From NCBI GenBank assembly GCA_026388255.1, contig JAPLKC010000133.1, positions 1 to 50,439 on the forward strand: 50,439 nucleotides of DNA, read 5' to 3'. The notes beneath the pieces were generated by a model. That model saw nothing but the letters and a program-made list of their open reading frames with translations. It searched no databases and had not been told where the DNA came from. The translations under genes were made by a program, and so were the position numbers. Each line of letters starts with the position of its first letter. Position 1 is the stretch's first letter. Positions 1 through 7,876 of the stretch are shown here, piece after piece. This stretch comes from Pseudomonadota bacterium (lineage in GTDB: Bacteria > Desulfobacterota > Syntrophorhabdia > Syntrophorhabdales > Syntrophorhabdaceae).

Positions 1-88
1 CACCGTAAAATCGATTTTCTAATGTTTTTACTTTTCACTATTCACCTTTTTTTACCTTTAGCCTTTATCCTTTCACCTTTAGCCTTTC

Positions 89-2035
89 TTATACCAGCGC
101 CCTTCTCATGGCCATATCGAAAAGCACCCGCTCTCTTGCTTTGTCAATCCCCAGCGCTTTTCTCTTTTTATCAATGTGGTCGATCATAAGATGGGCTGCC
201 TTTACAGGGTCAGCCTCGAATGCCCACATGCCCCCTAACATATCCTCGTACTCTTCAAAAAGATGGCGGGTAACATGGTCGCTCCCTGTTGTGGGCCATG
301 TTGTTCCAAAGACCGTATAAACGCCTGAGGCTACAAAATACTGTCCGATGGCAAGGGCCTTTTCGCTCATCCATTCCGGCGCAGCACCTGCAGCAGGCAG
401 ATCGCTGATATCGTCACCGAGTCCCCCTTCCTTCACCATGGCCGTTGCGGCTATGAGAATCCTCGAATTGTCAACACATGCGCCCATGTGTAAAACAGGC
501 GGGATACCCACTGTCTCGCAGACCTCGGCCAGTCCTGCACCGGCATACTCGCGGGCCGCTTCCGGCGTCAGGAGTCCTGCCTTTCCGCATGCCATTGCCG
601 CACACCCTGTTGTCAATACAAGTACATCGTTTTTAATAAGTTCTTTTATCATTGCAAGGTGCGCTGCATCGTGGGGCGTCCTTACATTGTTGCATCCCAC
701 AACACCAGCCACTCCTCTAATCCTTCCGTTTATGATATTGTCGTTCAAGGGTCTGTAGCTTGCCCTGAAAAGTCCGCCCAGGAGATAGTTGATCGTTTCA
801 TGACTGAAACCTGCCACAATGTCCTGTGAATAGTTGGGTATATACACCTCATGCCGCCTGTTAGGGTAATTTTCTATCGCCATCTTCAGGATGCTTTTTG
901 CTGTATCAAGACCATTTTCAGGATGGAATTCCATATGGGTTGCGCCTTCTATCTTCGCCCTGTCGGATGTACTGACAAGCCGTGTATGAAAGCACTCTGC
1001 CACACTCTGGAGACCCTGCATCTGGCACTGCACGTCAACAGTCATCAGTTCCACTGCGCCGGTAACCAATGCAAGCTCCTGCTGAAGAAAATTCCCCGCG
1101 CAGGGGATGCCGTGTCTCATGAGCACTTCGTTGGCAGAACAGCACATGCCGGTAAGGTTCAGACCTTTTGCGCCGACTTTCTCGACAAGCTCTTTGATCT
1201 GGGGGACCCTGCTCGCAGTAACGAGCAGCTCGGGCAGTAAAGGCTCATGGCCGTGGACTATCACATTTACCTGGTCCTCCTTTAAAACACCGAGATTTAT
1301 GCTGCCAAGGACAGGCACCGGGGTGCCGAACATAATATCCTGTAAATCGGTGGATATCATGGAACCGCCCCATCCGTCGGCAAGGGCGCATCTCGTTGCC
1401 TGAAGGAGTATGTGCCGGTAATCCTGGTCAACGCCCATATGCGTCCTGTGCATGACCTCCACAACTTCCCTGTCAATGCCCCTCGGCATAACACCGTGTT
1501 TTCTCCAGATTTCCTGCCTTTTCAGTGGGGCCTTCTTTGTGTAGACAAGTTCACCGTGTTGTTTTCCAAATTCTTCCAAAGCCTTGCCGCCAAGTTCAAC
1601 GGCTATGTCCTTCATCTCTCTGTTCTCAATTTCAATACCGAAATCGAGGGCAACCTCAAGGAGTTTTACTTCATCTTGAATCGCAAACCCCTGGGCTTCA
1701 CCGCGCGCTGTTTTGATAAATGTCTCTGCCACCTCTCTCGCATGGTCGGAGTGAGAGGCAGAACCTGCTGCAATCTTCCGGGCAAAGTTCCTTGCGACAA
1801 CCGTGTCGATTGTAGCGCCGCATACCCCTCTGCGTTCCTTCTGCTCATCTTTTTTAGACCTGGGAAGCCTGCATGGTCCCATAGCACATACCTTACAGCA
1901 GCTTTCCTCAATGCCTATAGGACATGGCTTTATTTCATCTGCACGGGAAAAAGCTGTGCTTATCCCATCTTTCTGAGCTTTGTCCAGAAGTTCAATAGTT
2001 GCCCCGTCTACACTTCTTATCTTATTATCAGACAT
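89..2035 (-). CDS. cooS: Anaerobic carbon monoxide dehydrogenase catalytic subunit (CooS/AcsA type)
   Basis: This 648-aa protein is a Ni-Fe-S CO dehydrogenase, which interconverts CO2 and CO and supplies CO to acetyl-CoA synthase in the Wood-Ljungdahl pathway. The length is typical of the monofunctional CooS family, shorter than archaeal CdhA. Cysteines at 38, 46, 47, 50, 55 and 72 match the N-terminal B/D cluster region. Candidate C-cluster ligands are the HGH at 261-263 and cysteines near 299, 337, 448, 478 and 520, in segments GMCCSANE, VQCQMQ, VVGCNN, TTGCAAMACGKAG and GACVDNSR. It starts 9 bp after the acsD stop, so it is the last visible gene of the C1 operon. All expected metal ligands appear present. 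The family call is firm. A role in acetyl-CoA synthesis or cleavage rather than CO-driven hydrogen production is inferred from the acsD neighbour. Confidence 0.97.
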   Translation of the reverse strand: MSDNKIRSVDGATIELLDKAQKDGISTAFSRADEIKPCPIGIEESCCKVCAMGPCRLPRSKKDEQKERRGVCGATIDTVVARNFARKIAAGSASHSDHAREVAETFIKTARGEAQGFAIQDEVKLLEVALDFGIEIENREMKDIAVELGGKALEEFGKQHGELVYTKKAPLKRQEIWRKHGVMPRGIDREVVEVMHRTHMGVDQDYRHILLQATRCALADGWGGSMISTDLQDIMFGTPVPVLGSINLGVLKEDQVNVIVHGHEPLLPELLVTASRVPQIKELVEKVGAKGLNLTGMCCSANEVLMRHGIPCAGNFLQQELALVTGAVELMTVDVQCQMQGLQSVAECFHTRLVSTSDRAKIEGATHMEFHPENGLDTAKSILKMAIENYPNRRHEVYIPNYSQDIVAGFSHETINYLLGGLFRASYRPLNDNIINGRIRGVAGVVGCNNVRTPHDAAHLAMIKELIKNDVLVLTTGCAAMACGKAGLLTPEAAREYAGAGLAEVCETVGIPPVLHMGACVDNSRILIAATAMVKEGGLGDDISDLPAAGAAPEWMSEKALAIGQYFVASGVYTVFGTTWPTTGSDHVTRHLFEEYEDMLGGMWAFEADPVKAAHLMIDHIDKKRKALGIDKARERVLFDMAMRRALV

Positions 2036-2044
2036 ATCTACCTC

Positions 2045-2989
2045 TTAAAGAGTTAGCTCTTTAATCATATCCTTAATGAGTGCCGCACTGTCGGGGTGTC
2101 TCATAATCGCAATATCTGCTCCGGCAATCAGAAGGCTCATGGCCGTAACAGCCTCCATCAGCACAGACCTCTTCTTTTCATCCCCGAGCTTCGGTTCTTC
2201 TGCTTTAGTCAATCTTGTCTCCCTCGTCTTCCAGACCTCCTGGGCAAGATTACAAACAATGGGATACTGGAGTTTCGCATCCTCCTGGGTAAGGGCTGCC
2301 ATCCTGTCGCGCTCAATCACAGAATAAGAATATTCAAGACCATAACCCAGCCCGCCGGTTGTGGGGTCCATAGCGATTTTTTCATCAGGCACACCAAGGT
2401 TCCCTAAGAGGATATTTAACTGTTTTGCAAGGTTTACGTCTATCGGGGTTGATGCAAGCACAACATGATTATATGCAATAGCTACTGCCCCGATCTGCTT
2501 GTAGTTTTTTTCTGTTACCGGGCCGATTGCAACATTCTTCCCTTCGCACACCTCGGCTACCCTTCTTAATAAAACAATGTCCTTTTCGTCATCACCTGTT
2601 CCCCAGATGATAAGAGGGACATCAACAGCATCGGCAACCCTCTTGACCACAGCCACAACCTCTTCCACGTCCCTGTTCATACCGTTAGGGTCAGCGCTCT
2701 TAAGCTGCAAAGCAATGATCTCGGCATCATATACATCTACGCATTTTTTTGCCCATGCGGCAGGGTCATTGATAACATCCGCAAAAGGCTCTATGGCCCA
2801 TGCCTGCCATTCCTGCGGCTCGTTGTCCCACACTTCAAAGGCTATTCTCGGCTGATTGACCATTTCCCCTTCAAAAAGATAAAAGGGATAGCAGTTCCCG
2901 CCGCCTATAGTAATTGCCTTTGGTCCAACACCGATTTTTATATCCTTTATCTTCCCTGAATATTTTATTTTTGGAATTTCAAAAGCCAT
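2045..2989 (-). CDS. acsD: Corrinoid iron-sulfur protein small subunit (acetyl-CoA decarbonylase/synthase delta)
   Basis: This 314-aa protein is the small subunit of the corrinoid iron-sulfur protein, a TIM-barrel protein that pairs with AcsC to carry the methyl group from methyl-tetrahydrofolate to acetyl-CoA synthase. Recognisable family segments are the N-terminal IGGGNCYPFYLFEG, the AIEPFADVINDP segment and the late barrel segment MDPTTGGLGYGLEYSYS. The length matches bacterial AcsD. It has no iron-sulfur motif of its own, as expected for this subunit. It lies directly upstream of cooS with a 9-bp gap. The partner acsC and the synthase acsB are not in the window and probably lie beyond the left edge. 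The family call is firm. Confidence 0.93.
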   Translation of the reverse strand: MAFEIPKIKYSGKIKDIKIGVGPKAITIGGGNCYPFYLFEGEMVNQPRIAFEVWDNEPQEWQAWAIEPFADVINDPAAWAKKCVDVYDAEIIALQLKSADPNGMNRDVEEVVAVVKRVADAVDVPLIIWGTGDDEKDIVLLRRVAEVCEGKNVAIGPVTEKNYKQIGAVAIAYNHVVLASTPIDVNLAKQLNILLGNLGVPDEKIAMDPTTGGLGYGLEYSYSVIERDRMAALTQEDAKLQYPIVCNLAQEVWKTRETRLTKAEEPKLGDEKKRSVLMEAVTAMSLLIAGADIAIMRHPDSAALIKDMIKELTL

Positions 2990-3004
2990 TGCCCCTCCTT
3001 TTTA

Positions 3005-3220
3005 CTATTCACTACCTTTTCGTTTTTCGCTCCCATACCAATCTTTACTGTACCAGTACCGGAGAGCTGTCTTTATATAGCCGAGCCTTTCTTCGCGGGT
3101 TGCAAGCTTTGTCCTCCAATCCTGCTGACCTTCAGGTTTGCCTTCCTCAAAGGTAGCACCGAGTACTTTCACTTTTTTCCCGTCAAAGCCTTCTTTTTCA
3201 TCATATTGGTAATCGGTCAT
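3005..3220 (-). CDS. Small unknown protein of the CODH/ACS operon
   Basis: This is a 71-aa acidic and aromatic-rich protein that I do not recognise. A GAGGGG ribosome binding site lies about 5 bases before the ATG, and the stop is only 15 bp before acsD, so translation as part of the operon is likely. It has no cysteine, signal peptide or membrane segment. The C-terminal half is rich in Trp, Tyr and basic residues (QQDW, RYWYSKDWYG). The last few codons run into a short repeat that also occurs in other spacers. Position suggests a small accessory or assembly factor for the CO dehydrogenase or corrinoid protein, but this is inferred from context only. A chance ORF is less likely given the ribosome binding site and tight spacing. 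Confidence 0.6.
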   Translation of the reverse strand: MTDYQYDEKEGFDGKKVKVLGATFEEGKPEGQQDWRTKLATREERLGYIKTALRYWYSKDWYGSEKRKGSE

Positions 3221-3261
3221 ATTATCCCCTCATTGCTTACTCTTTTTCACCTGCTCTTCTT

Positions 3262-3483
3262 TCAGGCGACCTTGGTCTCCACCATTACCTTATCAAAAGA
3301 TTGTATAATAAGTTGTCCTATATCAACAGTTTTTGATACTGAAAGAATTTCAATCCCAACCACACTGCCGTTTACGTCGTAATCCAATATAACGCCATCC
3401 GCTATTTCGTCTGTATTTTCTATTTTTGTTTCTTTTAAACGGATATAAAGCGCATCTGCATCTTGTGAGTAATGCATCCTCAT
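3262..3483 (-). CDS. DUF2283 family protein (antitoxin-like partner)
   Basis: This 73-aa protein has the DUF2283 signature: an N-terminal YSQDADALYIRL strand, a central DEIADGVILDYDVNG segment and VVGIEILSVSK. DUF2283 proteins are small beta-rich proteins commonly encoded just after a DUF4258 RelE-like protein, and are thought to act as its partner. Here the start overlaps the stop of the upstream DUF4258 gene by 4 bp (ATGA), which implies translational coupling. The pair sits inside the C1 operon between folD and the small acsD-proximal gene, so it would be co-transcribed with metabolic genes unless it has its own promoter. The family call is good; the antitoxin function is inferred. Confidence 0.8.
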   Translation of the reverse strand: MRMHYSQDADALYIRLKETKIENTDEIADGVILDYDVNGSVVGIEILSVSKTVDIGQLIIQSFDKVMVETKVA

Positions 3484-3728
3484 TTTTGTTCCCCTTTCGT
3501 GTATTTTTTTATTTTGTCAGTCAAACACACAGTTATAAGTTTATTTCCCTCAAAGATTACTCTAGCAAGTTTATTTTCTACTTTCTTTTGATACGCAATG
3601 CGTCCGTATTTTTCCGGTGTCACTTCATCGGGTTCATTTATCGTTAATTCCACCAATTTCTTCGGTATCTCTCTTTCCTTAATTTGTTCTTCTATATGAT
3701 CAAGCCAAAGCCATTCTTTAGACTTCAT
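3480..3728 (-). CDS. DUF4258 family protein (RelE-like toxin candidate)
   Basis: This 82-aa protein resembles DUF4258: an N-terminal helix with HIEEQIKEREI, then a segment around EVTPEKYGRIAYQKK, and a closing beta-hairpin ARVIFEGNKLITVCLTDK. DUF4258 proteins have a RelE/ParE-like fold and are usually paired with DUF2283, as here. The gene begins 78 bp after the folD stop and overlaps the DUF2283 start by 4 bp. Toxicity has not been shown for most members, so mRNA interferase activity is inference. No truncation is visible. Its place inside a Wood-Ljungdahl operon suggests a later insertion. Confidence 0.75.
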   Translation of the reverse strand: MKSKEWLWLDHIEEQIKEREIPKKLVELTINEPDEVTPEKYGRIAYQKKVENKLARVIFEGNKLITVCLTDKIKKYTKGEQK

Positions 3729-3806
3729 TCAATATTTACCATTTGTTGTTTTCTGTCAACTCCCCACCAGATTTTCCACCTAAAGAACACAGGCTAAAGT
3801 CTGCGC

Positions 3807-4691
3807 CTACGTGTCTATCCTCATTTTCGCTGCCTGTATCGTATTCAGCATTAACATCGTTATCGTCATCGGTCCAACGCCGCCCGGTACCGGCGTTATC
3901 ATGGATGCCTTTTCCTTAACGCCATCGAAATCCACATCCCCGCACAGCTTTGCCTTTCCTTCCGGCGTCATCCCTATTCTGTTTACACCTACATCTATAA
4001 CAACAGCACCTTCTTTTACCATGTCAGCAGTTATCGCCCTGGGTCTACCCGCAGCCACTATGAGAATATCGGCACGTTTTGTGTGAGAAGCAAGGTCTCG
4101 TGTTCCTGTATGGCACAAAGTGACCGTTGCGTTTGCGCCTTTTGCCTTCTGGACAAGCATCATTGCAATAGGTTTCCCTACAATATTGCTCCTCCCGACA
4201 ATCACTACCTCTGCACCGTCTATCTGTACACCGCTTCTCATGAGCAGATGTTGGATTCCATATGGCGTACAAGGATAGAAACGGGCTTCTCCAATCATAA
4301 GCCGCCCAACGTTCGTGGGGTGAAAACCATCTACATCCTTGTCGGGATCTATTGCATAAAGAACCCTGTTTTCATTTATCTGCTTCGGTAGCGGCAATTG
4401 TACGAGTATTCCATGTATCTTTGGATCTTTGTTGTATTTTTGAATGATTTCAAGAAGCGCCTCTTCGGAAACATCTTCCGGCAGATCCTCCTGAACTGAA
4501 TAAAACCCGAGGTCTTTTGCCGTCTTCTGCTTTGCCGTCACATAACTCACAGATGCAGGGTTCCTGCCCACAATAATCGTTGCAAGCCCGGGCGCAATTC
4601 CATGCTGCTCCATTAACCTTGCAGCATCTTCTTTGATCTCTTCTCTGATCCGGGATGCAATCTCTGTCCCGCTTATGATCTTCGCCGTCAT
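3807..4691 (-). CDS. folD: Bifunctional methylene-THF dehydrogenase / methenyl-THF cyclohydrolase
   Basis: This 294-aa FolD interconverts methylene-, methenyl- and formyl-tetrahydrofolate in the methyl branch of the Wood-Ljungdahl pathway and in one-carbon biosynthesis. The catalytic Tyr50 and Lys54 fall in SYVTAKQK, the substrate loop VQLPLP is at 98-103, Asp121 is in KDVDGFHP, the nucleotide-binding turn is GRSNIVGKP, and the C-terminal signature is TPVPGGVGPMT. Length and motif order are normal. It lies 48 bp downstream of cooC, the gap being filled by a 7-bp microsatellite. Its place in the CODH/ACS operon points to a catabolic or autotrophic C1 role in addition to biosynthesis. Confidence 0.96.
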   Translation of the reverse strand: MTAKIISGTEIASRIREEIKEDAARLMEQHGIAPGLATIIVGRNPASVSYVTAKQKTAKDLGFYSVQEDLPEDVSEEALLEIIQKYNKDPKIHGILVQLPLPKQINENRVLYAIDPDKDVDGFHPTNVGRLMIGEARFYPCTPYGIQHLLMRSGVQIDGAEVVIVGRSNIVGKPIAMMLVQKAKGANATVTLCHTGTRDLASHTKRADILIVAAGRPRAITADMVKEGAVVIDVGVNRIGMTPEGKAKLCGDVDFDGVKEKASMITPVPGGVGPMTITMLMLNTIQAAKMRIDT

Positions 4692-4723
4692 ATAAACTCC
4701 TGATTTTGTTAAAATGTTAAATA

Positions 4724-4760
4724 TTCTACATTCTACATTCTACATTCTAAATTCTAAATT
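4724..4760. repeat. Seven-base microsatellite at the cooC stop
   Basis: The unit TTCTACA is repeated about three times and followed by two TTCTAAA variants. The array spans the folD-cooC spacer and the last codons of cooC, whose stop codon at 4740 lies inside it. Similar short AT-rich arrays occur in other spacers of this window. Confidence 0.75.
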
Positions 4761-5504
4761 CAGCGTTTTCTCAAATATTTTATATGCATCAACAAGGACT
4801 GCCGATTTTTTATCAAGGGAAAATATGGGTTTCCCTTCAATATCATCTCTTGCAAGCACATCGTCGTCCCTTATAGTGCCTGCCACCTCTCCGCCGTTTT
4901 GTGCGGCTATACCTGTCAGCTTATCCCCCTGACCATCTTTTAATCTGTTGATCACAATCTCAACCTTTTTTATATTCAAGCCCAGATCCCCGATCAGGTC
5001 AAGGATACGTTTTGCAGTCATCACGCCCCTCGGTGTCGCATCCGAAACAACATATAATTGGTCTATATCCTGGGTAACAAGCCTGCTGATGTGCTCCATG
5101 CCGGCTTCATTATCCACAACCACATAGGCATAGTTCTCTTTCAAGGTATCAATAGATTTTTTTGCAAGGCTGTTTGCAGCACAATAGCAACCCGGTCCTT
5201 CAGGCCTGCCCATGACAAGGAGGTCAAAACCCTTGCTCTCGATAATTGCCTCGTGTACCTTGTATTCGAACCAGACATCCTTTGTCATACCCTGGGGCAC
5301 ATCCTTCTTCATAAGCTCGCGTGTCTCACCGATCGTTGCTGTGACGTCTACGCCGAGCAGTTCATTCAGGTTTGAATTCGGATCGGCATCTACGGCAAGG
5401 ACAGTCCCATCTTTCACTTCCTCAATAAGATACCTTATCAGAAGTCCGCAGATTGTTGTCTTCCCGACTCCGCCTTTTCCGGCAATTGCTATAACTTTTG
5501 GCAT
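4740..5504 (-). CDS. cooC: CooC-type nickel-insertion ATPase for CO dehydrogenase
   Basis: This 254-aa protein is a MinD/ParA-family P-loop ATPase that matures the Ni-Fe-S cluster of CO dehydrogenase. It has a deviant Walker A, GKGGVGKTT at residues 9-17, the AVDADPNSNL segment near 37-46, and the CooC-specific Cys-x-Cys at 106 and 108 (GPGCYC), which binds metal at the dimer interface in characterised CooC. The stop codon falls inside a 7-bp microsatellite, so the extreme C-terminus may be variable. It sits between the RACo-like gene and folD in the same operon as its expected client, cooS. Confidence 0.94.
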   Translation of the reverse strand: MPKVIAIAGKGGVGKTTICGLLIRYLIEEVKDGTVLAVDADPNSNLNELLGVDVTATIGETRELMKKDVPQGMTKDVWFEYKVHEAIIESKGFDLLVMGRPEGPGCYCAANSLAKKSIDTLKENYAYVVVDNEAGMEHISRLVTQDIDQLYVVSDATPRGVMTAKRILDLIGDLGLNIKKVEIVINRLKDGQGDKLTGIAAQNGGEVAGTIRDDDVLARDDIEGKPIFSLDKKSAVLVDAYKIFEKTLNLEFRM

Positions 5505-5625
5505 TATTTACACCTTTATTTTTGATTGCCGATTTCCGATATTAAAACCGGTAATGTTTTAACTCATTTTACATTGCGCAAGCTGAACCCTGTCTGCCTA
5601 CTATCCGCCGTTCACTATTCACTAT

Positions 5626-7590
5626 TCACTGCTTTTTAAGCTTCTCCATCACCCCCGGAAATTCCTCCTGATTAGTATGGGGCAGAAACATTGCCGCTAT
5701 ATACTCGTCCATAAACTTGTTGTTATTTGAAAGCTCAACATTCATCATTGTTTTTGCAATTTTCTCCGTCTCATTTAGAAATCTCTTGCTGAATGAGAGT
5801 AACCGGGCACCCAGAAGAGAGCCATTCCCTACAAAAATAAATTTATTCAGAGGCAATCCGGGCAGCAACCCGATAATCTGCGCCTTTTCAAGGTCGATAT
5901 AATGACCGAATCCGCCTGATATTATAACCATATCTACATCCTTAAAGGCAATACCAACATTGTCGAGGAGAACCTTGCAGCCGGCATATATAGCTGCTTT
6001 TGCCCTCATCAGGTTGTTTATATCCACTTCGGTGATTACAATATCTCTGTCAATACAGGTCTCGGATGTATAGCAGACCACATATTCATAACCGCTGTCC
6101 CCTTCTCTTATTCTCTTTGTCTGAATATCTCTTTTAAACTTGCCGTTCTGGTCTATCAGGCCAACTTCAATAAGTTCTGCAACAAGATCGATCAAACCCG
6201 AGCCGCATATGCCCATAGGCTTTACCCGTCCGATAGTAAGCGTCATAGGCTCAAAAGTAGAAGGTTTAATCCTGATCTGTTCTATTGCGCCCTTTCCTGC
6301 CCTCATACCGAACTTAATCCCGCCACCCTCAAAGGCAGGGCCGGCAGAGCATGATGCGCATACAAGCCAGTCTTTATTCCCGAGTACAATTTCACCGTTC
6401 GTTCCTATATCCATAAACAGGGTTGTCTTGTCTCTTTGAAAAACCCCTGAACCGAGGACTCCTGCAACAATATCTCCACCTACATATGAAGCTACACAGG
6501 GAAAAACATATACATGGACATGGTTCTTCACATTTATACCGAGCGTTTCTGCTCTGACAGGGGGAAAAATTGTTGTTGTCGGCGTATATGGCGAAAGCAT
6601 AATATATTTAGGGTCCAGACCAAGGACAATATGCGTCATGGTGGTATTTCCGGCAAATACGAGATGCGATATGTGTTCCGCATTAACGCCGCTTATTTCT
6701 ATAAGTTCTTTTATCAGGTCGTTGATCGTGCGGATCACAACTTCCTGCAGCTTCTTCAGCCCTCCTTTTTTTTGAGAGTACATGATCCTTGATATCACAT
6801 CTTCCCCGTAACTGATCTGGGCATTGTAATCGGATGATTCTGCCAGTGTGCACAAATCTCTGCCGGCACCCGTCGGCGCCTTGAGCTTAAACACACTGCA
6901 GTTTGCAAGGTCGAGAAGCTGTGCGCAAACTGTCGTCGTTCCAATATCTATCACTATTGAATAGTTTTTTTCCTCAGTATTGCCGGGCTCAACGTTAATC
7001 AGTTTATACCCTTCTCTTATTTGAACTATTGTAACCGTGGCCTTCCAGGCGGCATCCCTCAGGACCCTGCTCAACCTTGCAAGAACTTTAAAGTCAACAG
7101 AGATGCCGTCAATACCATATTTCTCCTTCAGCGCCCTCGCAAGTCTCGCGAGGTCTGATACATTATCCTCCATAGACGGTCGCTCAAACTCAATATATCT
7201 CTTAGATACTGCAGGATCCACATCCCATCCCGTTACAAGCTCACCGATGTCTGATGCAGAGAGAATAGAGGTTGCCTTACTTCTCCTTTTTAGCGCAAGT
7301 CTATCCACCTGCGACTCAAGAGGCACTTCGATTGTCATATCTGTATGTGGGATCGTCATGCATGCGAGTCTTATGCCCGAATCGTACTCCGATTCCGATA
7401 TTTCAGGATGAACCCCGGAAGGTGCGTTGCCTTTCAGCACCTTGATCCTGCACTTCCCGCAAGAGGCATTACCACCGCAGGAAGCGTTAATATGGATGCC
7501 GGACTTCATTGCTGCTTCAAGTACAGTCTCTCCGTTCTCAGAAAAACATACCCTGTCTATGGGAAGGAATTTAATCTTATATTTTGCCAT
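5626..7590 (-). CDS. acsV: Reductive activator of the corrinoid protein (RACo / AcsV-like ASKHA ATPase)
   Basis: This 654-aa protein has an N-terminal plant-type 2Fe-2S domain (Cys38, Cys44, Cys47 and Cys77) followed by a linker and a C-terminal ASKHA-type ATPase of the DUF4445 family, with the phosphate loop VIDIGTTTVCAQLLD near residue 211 and later glycine-rich segments MDIGTNGEIV and IISGGFGHYI. RACo proteins use ATP to reduce inactive cob(II)amide of the corrinoid iron-sulfur protein to cob(I)amide. The client subunit AcsD is encoded downstream in the same operon, which favours this role over activators of methylamine or O-demethylase corrinoid proteins. It is the first gene of the operon and is divergent from an IclR regulator. 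The gene symbol follows the acetogen usage and is less certain than the family. Confidence 0.88.
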   Translation of the reverse strand: MAKYKIKFLPIDRVCFSENGETVLEAAMKSGIHINASCGGNASCGKCRIKVLKGNAPSGVHPEISESEYDSGIRLACMTIPHTDMTIEVPLESQVDRLALKRRSKATSILSASDIGELVTGWDVDPAVSKRYIEFERPSMEDNVSDLARLARALKEKYGIDGISVDFKVLARLSRVLRDAAWKATVTIVQIREGYKLINVEPGNTEEKNYSIVIDIGTTTVCAQLLDLANCSVFKLKAPTGAGRDLCTLAESSDYNAQISYGEDVISRIMYSQKKGGLKKLQEVVIRTINDLIKELIEISGVNAEHISHLVFAGNTTMTHIVLGLDPKYIMLSPYTPTTTIFPPVRAETLGINVKNHVHVYVFPCVASYVGGDIVAGVLGSGVFQRDKTTLFMDIGTNGEIVLGNKDWLVCASCSAGPAFEGGGIKFGMRAGKGAIEQIRIKPSTFEPMTLTIGRVKPMGICGSGLIDLVAELIEVGLIDQNGKFKRDIQTKRIREGDSGYEYVVCYTSETCIDRDIVITEVDINNLMRAKAAIYAGCKVLLDNVGIAFKDVDMVIISGGFGHYIDLEKAQIIGLLPGLPLNKFIFVGNGSLLGARLLSFSKRFLNETEKIAKTMMNVELSNNNKFMDEYIAAMFLPHTNQEEFPGVMEKLKKQ

Positions 7591-7682
7591 TCAAATCCTC
7601 AGTTTATAATATTAACAAATTATTGGCAATTTTCAACATATTACATCCATATATTGCATAAAAACAGACTATTTATTATTTT

Positions 7683-7761
7683 ACCTCGATAAACCTGACT
7701 TCAGGCATTTCCCGAGGTCATGACTGTTTGCCAACCCTTAAAGGGGACATGATGACAAACA
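7683..7761. promoter_or_regulatory. Nested palindromes in the RACo-IclR divergent region
   Basis: Two nested inverted repeats lie in the 286-bp divergent spacer. In the first, ACCTCG (7683-7688) pairs with CGAGGT (7713-7718), and inside it CCTGA (7694-7698) pairs with TCAGG (7701-7705). In the second, the 9-base arms at 7725-7733 and 7753-7761 match at 8 of 9 positions (outer TGTTTG and CAAACA), with CCCTT and AAGGG inside. They could be IclR operators or structured leader elements of the C1 operon. The function is inferred from position only. Confidence 0.45.
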
Positions 7762-7830
7762 CAAAAAGATAAAGTTTACCATTAAAAACACGGCTAATGC
7801 TTTGTGTATCACATTTACTCCATATTATTA

Positions 7831-7869
7831 TTGACGTTCAAAGAATATCATCGTATAGTGTTTACTATA
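7831..7869 (+). promoter_or_regulatory. Sigma70-like promoter of the iclR gene with overlapping palindrome
   Basis: A -35 TTGACG (7831-7836) and a -10 TATAGT (7854-7859) are separated by 17 bp. The -10 is itself one arm of a perfect inverted repeat, TATAGT (7854-7859) and ACTATA (7864-7869). The predicted start of transcription lies only about 10 bases before the ATG at 7877 and no Shine-Dalgarno is visible, so the mRNA would be nearly leaderless. The palindrome over the -10 fits autorepression, which is common in IclR regulators. Confidence 0.6.
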
Positions 7870-7876
7870 GTGAATT

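Noticed and set aside
1412-2056. 214-codon frame on the plus strand over cooS
   Set aside because: It is antisense to a strongly conserved CODH gene and shows no domain; it is a shadow of codon bias.
7591-7682. Promoter for the RACo operon on the minus strand
   Set aside because: Only weak boxes with poor spacing (TTGAAA with AATATT or TTGCCA with TATAAA at 15 bp) were found; not good enough to annotate.
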